Translations under genes and position numbers: made by a program | Assembly: GCA_004552395.1 (NCBI GenBank) | Contig: SFOK01000026.1 | Coordinates: 1-18,392 of the forward strand | Length of the DNA stretch: 18,392 bases | From: Bacteroidales bacterium | Lineage (GTDB): Bacteria; Bacteroidota; Bacteroidia; Bacteroidales; Muribaculaceae | Direction of reading: 5' to 3' | Notes under the pieces: model-generated | The model's database searches: none | The model's input: the letters and a program-made list of their open reading frames with translations, nothing else | What the model was told of the DNA's origin: nothing | Shown here: one piece after another, positions 13,643-18,392 of the stretch | How positions within the stretch are numbered: position 1 is the stretch's first letter | How the letters are laid out: each line of letters starts with the position of its first letter

Positions 13643-14494
13643 TTACTCCCGCTGTCGGACCGCTCCGTAGAGCATCGCTATCTCTTCAGCCCAGATCGCT
13701 TCGTTGGGTGTCTCGAGGATCAGCGGTATGTCGTCGAACCGGGGATCGTTCATAAGGCGGACGAAGAAGTCGCTACCTATGGTGCCTTTCCCTATGCTTT
13801 CGTGGCGGTCGATGCGCGATCCGCACTCTTTCTTGTCGTCGTTCAGATGCATACCGCGCAGGTACTGAAAACCGATCGTCTCGTCGAACTGCTTCCATGT
13901 GCGCTCGTAGGCCTCCTCGGTGGAGAGATCGTAGCCGGCGCTGAAAGTGTGGCAGGTGTCTATGCAGACTCCCACTCGGCTCTTGTCCTCGACCTTGTCT
14001 ATGATATAGGCCAGATGACGAAACTCGTTGCCGAGATTGCTTCCCTGACCGGCGGTGTTCTCCAGCACGGCCGTGACGCCTTGTGTCATGTCCAGAGTCA
14101 GGTTTATGGATTCGGCTATCAGATCGAGCGCGGATTTCTCGTCAAGCGCGTTGAGATGACTGCCGGGGTGAAAGTTGAGCATCGTCAGACCGAGCTGTTC
14201 GCAGCGGCGGAACTCGTCGAGGAAGGCTTCGCGCGACAGATGCAGCTTCTGCTTGTCGGGCGCACAGAGATTGATCAGGAAACTGTCGTGAGGGAGGATG
14301 GCCGACGGTCCGTAGTCGGCGGCGGCACAGTTGGCCTTGAACTCCTCGGCTGCTTTCGGCGAGATGGGGGCCGATTTCCAGCGCGACGGACTGCGAGTGA
14401 AGATTGCAAATGACTTGGCTCCAATCTCCTTCGCTCTCAGAGGCGCGTTCTGCACGCCTCCTTCCACACTGACATGTGCTCCGATTAATTTCAT
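13643..14494 (-). CDS. nfo: Endonuclease IV (AP endonuclease)
   Basis: It cleaves DNA at abasic sites and removes damaged 3' ends in base excision repair. The 283-residue protein has the trinuclear-zinc motifs in order: GAHVSVEGG at the start, ILPHDSFLINL, NFHPGSH, VLENTAGQG, CIDTCHTFSAGYD, HLNDDKKECGSRIDRHESIGKG, and ILETP near the end. All expected His, Asp and Glu ligands appear present. MKLIGAHVS is the standard N-terminus, which supports this start. A near-consensus promoter lies about 100 bp upstream. The sod gene elsewhere in the window also concerns oxidative damage, but the two are far apart and not linked by operon structure. Confidence 0.97.
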   Translation of the reverse strand: MKLIGAHVSVEGGVQNAPLRAKEIGAKSFAIFTRSPSRWKSAPISPKAAEEFKANCAAADYGPSAILPHDSFLINLCAPDKQKLHLSREAFLDEFRRCEQLGLTMLNFHPGSHLNALDEKSALDLIAESINLTLDMTQGVTAVLENTAGQGSNLGNEFRHLAYIIDKVEDKSRVGVCIDTCHTFSAGYDLSTEEAYERTWKQFDETIGFQYLRGMHLNDDKKECGSRIDRHESIGKGTIGSDFFVRLMNDPRFDDIPLILETPNEAIWAEEIAMLYGAVRQRE

Positions 14495-14600
14495 ATTCTA
14501 TTCTTCTTTTTTATGCGCTTTCCTTTGTCTTCGAGCGCTCGCTGAATCCTCTCTGAAGGCATACGGACAGATACGCCGGGAGGGGATTTTTATCGCGTTG

Positions 14601-14631
14601 CAAATATACTCATTTAGCTTGATATTGCAAG
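14601..14631 (-). promoter_or_regulatory. Probable promoter for nfo
   Basis: On the minus strand CTTG (14631-14628), a 19-bp spacer and TATATTTG (14608-14601) fit the Bacteroidales pattern, with one mismatch in the -33 element. The leader would be about 100 nt. Confidence 0.6.
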
Positions 14632-14683
14632 TGAAAAATGCCGAAAAATGCGTTAAAAATCGTTTTCTTCGCCCGTGGCTGCA

Positions 14684-14733
14684 AGTGGCTGACTCGTTTC
14701 CGCTCCGACTGCCAATAGAGGCTGACTCGTTTC
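14684..14733. repeat. 17-bp direct repeat, 33-bp period
   Basis: AGTGGCTGACTCGTTTC (14684-14700) and AGAGGCTGACTCGTTTC (14717-14733) differ at one base. They lie upstream of the nfo promoter (about 53-130 bp from its -33). They could be paired regulator sites or the remnant of a small duplication. Confidence 0.6.
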
Positions 14734-14803
14734 TTGTTCCTCCGCAGAAAAGGACCGAACCGATTTGCTGTCGTCCGCAACCGGCATCCCTTCGCAGCTA
14801 AGC

Positions 14804-14843
14804 AAAAAGAGGCGCCCTCCGGTTTAGCGGTGACGCCTCTTTT
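14804..14843 (-). terminator. Rho-independent terminator of the Tricorn-like gene
   Basis: AAAAGAGGCG (14805-14814) pairs with CGCCTCTTTT (14834-14843) around a 19-nt loop. On the minus strand the hairpin is followed by a U-run, about 40 bp beyond the stop codon at 14884. Confidence 0.82.
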
Positions 14844-14883
14844 AAGTGTCGTAGTTGATTAGGTTGATTCGGTAATCAACTGA

Positions 14884-17800
14884 TTATTTCTTCAGCTTGT
14901 CGAGCAGGTGTTTCACGGCGCCTTCTATCTGCGCGTCGCGGCCATGCTCCACATCGGCGGGGTTGTTGTAGATGATCACATCGGGCGTGAGCTGACGGTT
15001 CTCAAGCGCCTTGCCGTTGAGGTCGGCGTTGGTGACCTGCGGGATTCCGAAAATGATACCCGGGTCAATCTGCGTCTCCCACCAGACGGCTGTCATGGTG
15101 CCGGGTATCGGTGCGCCGACCACGTCGCCTATACCGAGTGTCTGATATGTGTAGGGTGTGCCGTGAGCGTCGGAATAATTCGACTCGTTCACAAGCATCA
15201 CGGAGGGCACTGTCACTTGCGAGAAGGGCTCGTGTCCGATGTAGCGGCCGCGGGGCATGAACTTCACATACTCTTTGCCGCTCAGGAGCAGCGCCAGATC
15301 GTTGTGGAGCCATCCGCCGCCGTTCCAGCGCGTATCCACAATCACGGCGTCGCAGTTGCGGTACTTGCCGAGCAGACGGTCGTAGGCGGTGCGGAAGCTG
15401 TCGGTGTTCATACCTTCCACATGCACGTATCCAATCCGTCCGTTGGAGAGTGAATCCACAAGCTGTTCGTTGCGCTCAACCCAGCGGTTGTAGAGAAGTG
15501 TCTCCTGAGCCGATGCCGAGATAGGTTTCACTTTGCTTGTCACTTCCTTGCCGTCGGCTTTGCGTACGGTCAGCAGTGTCTGACGTCCGGCTTTGTCCTC
15601 AAGCAGGGCGTTGTAGTCCTTGCCGGCCTCTATGGGATGTCCGTCGATGGCTGTTATAACATCGCCGACGGCTATATTGGCCTTACGGGGACTGAGAGGT
15701 CCGCGGGGAAGTATCTCGGCTATCTTAAGGCCTTCACCTTGGTAGGCGTGGTCGAAGAAAGCGCCCAGACGGGCCACGGGATGCTGTGCCGTGCCGGCCG
15801 ACGCACGACCTCCTGTGTGGGAGGCGTTGAGCTCGCCGAGCACTTCGCTAAGCAGATTGGCGAAGTCGCGGTTATTGTTGATGTAAGGCAGGAATTTGCG
15901 GTAATGCTCGCCGTAATAATCCCAGTCGACGCCGTGAAGGTTAGCATCGTAGAATTTGTCGTGGACCTGACGGAGCATATGATCGTAGATATATTCGCGC
16001 TCAAGCGAGGGCTTGCGGTCGTAGGGGGCGGAATATTCTATTGTCTCGGCTTTTCCGTCGGGAAGGGAGACTTTCTTCAGCGAGGAGCCTGAGAATACGA
16101 ATATGTTGTCGCCTTTGGCATCGGCAACTATGCCGCCTCTCACATCGCCGAGAAGCACTTTGGTCTCGCCTTTCTTACGCAGGTCGCGCTGATAGAGGTT
16201 CGATCCGCCTTCGGTGCTCTCTGCTATGTAATAGAATTTGTCGCCTTTAGGGGAGAGGTAGTAATCGCTTATGAATGAGGAGTTGGCGGTCAGGCGGGCA
16301 CGGCGGTAACGTGTGTCGGCGAGCTCGAATTCCAGATCTTTCTTCTTGGAATCCTTGGCATCGGCTTTGCTCCCTTTCTTCTTTTTGTCTTTCTTGCCTG
16401 AATCTTTCTTGTCGGCTTTATCCTTGGCCTCTTTCTCGGCTTTCTCTTTAAGGGCGGCTTCCTCTTCGGTGAGGTTGAACTCGTCCCATGTCTCGCCGTT
16501 CAGTCCCATGAGCACCACGTCGTAGGTGTTGCCCCAGGAACCGGGGTTCTTCATGCCGTACTTGGAGGTGACGTATGTCATGGCGCCACCGTTCATGGCC
16601 CAGCGCGGTATCTCGTCGGAGAAACCGCTCTCGGTAAGGTCGATAACCTCGGAGCCGTCTGCTTTCACGAGCGCCACGTCGGTGTTGTTCCATCCGCCTT
16701 TGCCTATATAGTTCACCAGAAGCCACTTGGAATCGGGACTCCAGTCGAACCACTGGTCTCCGTCAGTGTAGGAATAGTTCACATCGCCGGGAAGGGCAGT
16801 GGTGACCTTCTTCGTGTCAAGGTCTATGACACGAACTGCAGTACGGTCTTCGAGAAATGCCACTTTCTTGCCGTCGGGCGAGAAGCTGGGCTGCTGAGCC
16901 GATGTAGCACATTTGTAGAGAGGCTCTTCCACAATCTCGGTTGCGTAAGCAAAGCTCTCTGTGGTGTCTTTGGGATGGGCTATGAAGAGCTGCCAGTACC
17001 CTTCGCGATCTGAGTCGTAGACAAGCTTCTTGCCGTCGGGAGAGAAATCCACTACACGCTCCTGCGCCGGTGTGTCGGTGATACGGCGTGTGGTCTTGTA
17101 CTTGGTGGATGTCACGTATATGTCGCCACGGATCACTATGGCGACCTCTGATCCGTCTGGAGCTACAGCTTTACCTATGGCGCCGTTGCTTCTGTTCGAC
17201 TTCACGAGGTCGGTGTCGTAGTCATCGGCATAGATGCTGATTTTCAGCTTGGCAGGTTCGTTGGCTCCGGGAGCAAGTGTGTAGATCTCACCGTCCCAAC
17301 TGAATACCAGCGTGCCGTCGGCCGACGCGCTGAGTCCGCGCACGGGATGTTTCTCGAAATGCGTTAGCTGCTTCTTGGCTGTGCCGTCCAGGTTGCGACT
17401 GTAGACGTTGATCGTGCCGTCTTCCTCGCTGAGATAATAGAACGATTTGCCGTCAGCTCCCCAAACGGGATTCTGATCATGACCGTTGAAGTCGGTGAGC
17501 TTACGGAACCTTCCGTCTTTGTAGAGCCAGATGTCGGCTGTGCCCGACGAACGTTCGTGTTTGCGCAGCTGATCCTCGTATCCTTTGCGGTCAGCATAGA
17601 GCAGACCGGAGGGCGAATAGGAGAGCGAACGCATGGGAGTGGAGAGATAAAGCTCGGGACGCGCTCCCTCTTTGTCCACATTCACTGAGTATATCACGGG
17701 GAAACCGAACGGACCCATTATGGTCTCTCTCGACGGATCGGCGCTCGATGTGGCGAACAGGAGAGTGGAATTGTCGGTGAAACACATCGGTGTCTCTTGG

Positions 17801-18126
17801 CCTGAGTCGGTCGTGACGCGTCGCGGTGTGCCTCCCGTGGCGCTCACAAGATAGATATCGTCGCTACCTTCGCGGTTGCTTCGGAATGCGATCTTAGTGC
17901 CGTCGGGACTCCACACCGGCTCGGAGTCGTAGGCCGGATTCGATGTGAGCTGCATGGCGCGTCCTCCGCTTGCCGGCACTGTGAATATGTCGCCTTTGTA
18001 GGTGAAGGCAACTGTCTTGCCGTCGGGCGATATCGCCGGACCCTTGAGCCAGAGCGGGGCTGTCTCTTGCGCTCCGGCAACTGTCGCAGCACTAAGCACG
18101 AGGGCGGTGATTGTCAGTTTCCTCAT
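14884..18126 (-). CDS. Secreted Tricorn-type protease (S41 family with beta-propeller and PDZ domains)
   Basis: This 1080-residue protein starts with a signal peptide (MRKLTITALVLSAATVAGAQ), so it acts in the periplasm or beyond. Residues about 25-690 hold TolB-like propeller repeats (SPDGKTVAF, SPDGTKIAF, SPDGKKLVY, SPDGKKVAF and others), probably two propellers. A helical segment with ELNASH (Ser769-His770) follows, then a PDZ domain (about 780-875, with GDVITAIDGHPIEAG), then the S41 catalytic part with NESNYSDAHG (nucleophile Ser985, Asp986) and Glu1017 in WWETQ. These match the Tricorn protease serine, histidine and glutamate residues, so it should be active on peptides. A lysine-rich insert lies at about 556-597. 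It ends in a clear terminator. No consensus promoter was found. Confidence 0.93.
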   Translation of the reverse strand: MRKLTITALVLSAATVAGAQETAPLWLKGPAISPDGKTVAFTYKGDIFTVPASGGRAMQLTSNPAYDSEPVWSPDGTKIAFRSNREGSDDIYLVSATGGTPRRVTTDSGQETPMCFTDNSTLLFATSSADPSRETIMGPFGFPVIYSVNVDKEGARPELYLSTPMRSLSYSPSGLLYADRKGYEDQLRKHERSSGTADIWLYKDGRFRKLTDFNGHDQNPVWGADGKSFYYLSEEDGTINVYSRNLDGTAKKQLTHFEKHPVRGLSASADGTLVFSWDGEIYTLAPGANEPAKLKISIYADDYDTDLVKSNRSNGAIGKAVAPDGSEVAIVIRGDIYVTSTKYKTTRRITDTPAQERVVDFSPDGKKLVYDSDREGYWQLFIAHPKDTTESFAYATEIVEEPLYKCATSAQQPSFSPDGKKVAFLEDRTAVRVIDLDTKKVTTALPGDVNYSYTDGDQWFDWSPDSKWLLVNYIGKGGWNNTDVALVKADGSEVIDLTESGFSDEIPRWAMNGGAMTYVTSKYGMKNPGSWGNTYDVVLMGLNGETWDEFNLTEEEAALKEKAEKEAKDKADKKDSGKKDKKKKGSKADAKDSKKKDLEFELADTRYRRARLTANSSFISDYYLSPKGDKFYYIAESTEGGSNLYQRDLRKKGETKVLLGDVRGGIVADAKGDNIFVFSGSSLKKVSLPDGKAETIEYSAPYDRKPSLEREYIYDHMLRQVHDKFYDANLHGVDWDYYGEHYRKFLPYINNNRDFANLLSEVLGELNASHTGGRASAGTAQHPVARLGAFFDHAYQGEGLKIAEILPRGPLSPRKANIAVGDVITAIDGHPIEAGKDYNALLEDKAGRQTLLTVRKADGKEVTSKVKPISASAQETLLYNRWVERNEQLVDSLSNGRIGYVHVEGMNTDSFRTAYDRLLGKYRNCDAVIVDTRWNGGGWLHNDLALLLSGKEYVKFMPRGRYIGHEPFSQVTVPSVMLVNESNYSDAHGTPYTYQTLGIGDVVGAPIPGTMTAVWWETQIDPGIIFGIPQVTNADLNGKALENRQLTPDVIIYNNPADVEHGRDAQIEGAVKHLLDKLKK

Positions 18127-18234
18127 GGTATTAGGTTTTAAGTGTGAGTGATTTGTATCTTTCTTAAAGAGTGAAGTTGTTGGCTCTTAACCAATAGAAT
18201 TTGTTTATTGCCGGTGAAATTTGATTCTAAATTG

Positions 18235-18392
18235 TCAGCGGATACGGTCATAGCTTGCGAGTTTGCGCTCATCGTTGCGAATCATGCGCACTGCCACGAG
18301 GAGTGCCACAAGAGCAATAATCGGTGTGGCCACGATCGACGACCATCCGAGAATGCCATGCTCATAGATATCGCAGTTATTAACCACGAGAT
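18235..18392 (-). CDS. C-terminus of an unidentified membrane protein (partial)
   Basis: An open frame enters from the right edge and ends at TGA (18237-18235), giving 51 residues and no start. It reads roughly LVVNNCDIYEHGILGW, then a hydrophobic span (SSIVATPIIALVALLVAVRM), then a charged end RNDERKLASYDRIR. This looks like the last transmembrane helix and cytoplasmic tail of a membrane protein; the family is not recognised. It would be upstream of the Tricorn-like gene on the same strand, 108 bp away. That gap is AT-rich and shows no clear terminator or consensus promoter. Confidence 0.55.
   Translation of the reverse strand, partial: LVVNNCDIYEHGILGWSSIVATPIIALVALLVAVRMIRNDERKLASYDRIR

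Larger units (their letters stand above)
14495..14883. other. Intergenic region between the Tricorn-like gene and nfo
   Basis: No gene is supported in these 389 bp; a plus-strand frame of 156 codons overlapping nfo resembles no recognised family. The region holds the nfo promoter, a 17-bp direct repeat and the terminator of the Tricorn-like gene. Confidence 0.65.

Noticed and set aside
14331..14801. 156-codon plus-strand frame in the nfo upstream region
   Set aside because: It overlaps the nfo start, has no recognisable domain and no promoter; composition looks non-coding.

Overview
The window reads as chromosomal DNA from a gut member of the Bacteroidales, most likely a Muribaculaceae-type organism (inference from protein flavour; no marker gene was searched). 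Three points support this. Several genes are preceded by the Bacteroidales promoter pattern (TTTG, about 20 bp, then TAnnTTTG). Start codons follow AT-rich leaders without clear Shine-Dalgarno sequences. The gene set is typical of the group: Bacteroidales-like tryptophanase, Tricorn-like protease, SPOR protein, GPH-type transporter. No tRNA, rRNA, insertion sequence, phage gene or CRISPR array is visible.

Layout from left to right. Positions 1-158 hold a degenerate 78-bp tandem repeat. On the minus strand follow an iron-type superoxide dismutase and a divergent ThiE/TenI-like protein. A 442-bp intergenic region carries the tpiA promoter and a long, structured tpiA leader. On the plus strand are tpiA, a secreted SPOR-domain protein and folE. 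A shared hairpin terminator separates folE from tryptophanase (tnaA, minus), whose transcript should begin with a strong stem-loop. A secreted TraB/GumN-family protein (minus) is divergent from a two-gene plus-strand operon: a small HU-family protein, then an HU-acidic linker-transmembrane-LysM fusion. On the minus strand follow a ThiF/MoeB-like E1 enzyme with its upstream short-chain dehydrogenase, a glutamine synthetase, a GPH/SLC45-like sugar transporter, endonuclease IV (nfo) and a 1080-residue Tricorn-type protease. The C-terminus of an unidentified membrane protein enters at the right edge.

Most genes are housekeeping: glycolysis, nitrogen assimilation, pterin synthesis, oxidative defence, DNA repair, indole production. 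The most interesting unit is the HU / HU-TM-LysM operon at 6653-8273. Its second product has a predicted cytoplasmic DNA-binding domain, one membrane span and a predicted periplasmic peptidoglycan-binding domain, so one polypeptide could link chromosome to cell wall. Its promoter region shares a perfect 9-bp inverted repeat with the divergent TraB/GumN gene. Other points of interest are three TTGCAG motifs at exact 11-bp spacing upstream of sod, 5'-terminal stem-loops on tnaA and tpiA, a large extramembrane insert in the transporter, and a lysine-rich insert in the Tricorn protein.
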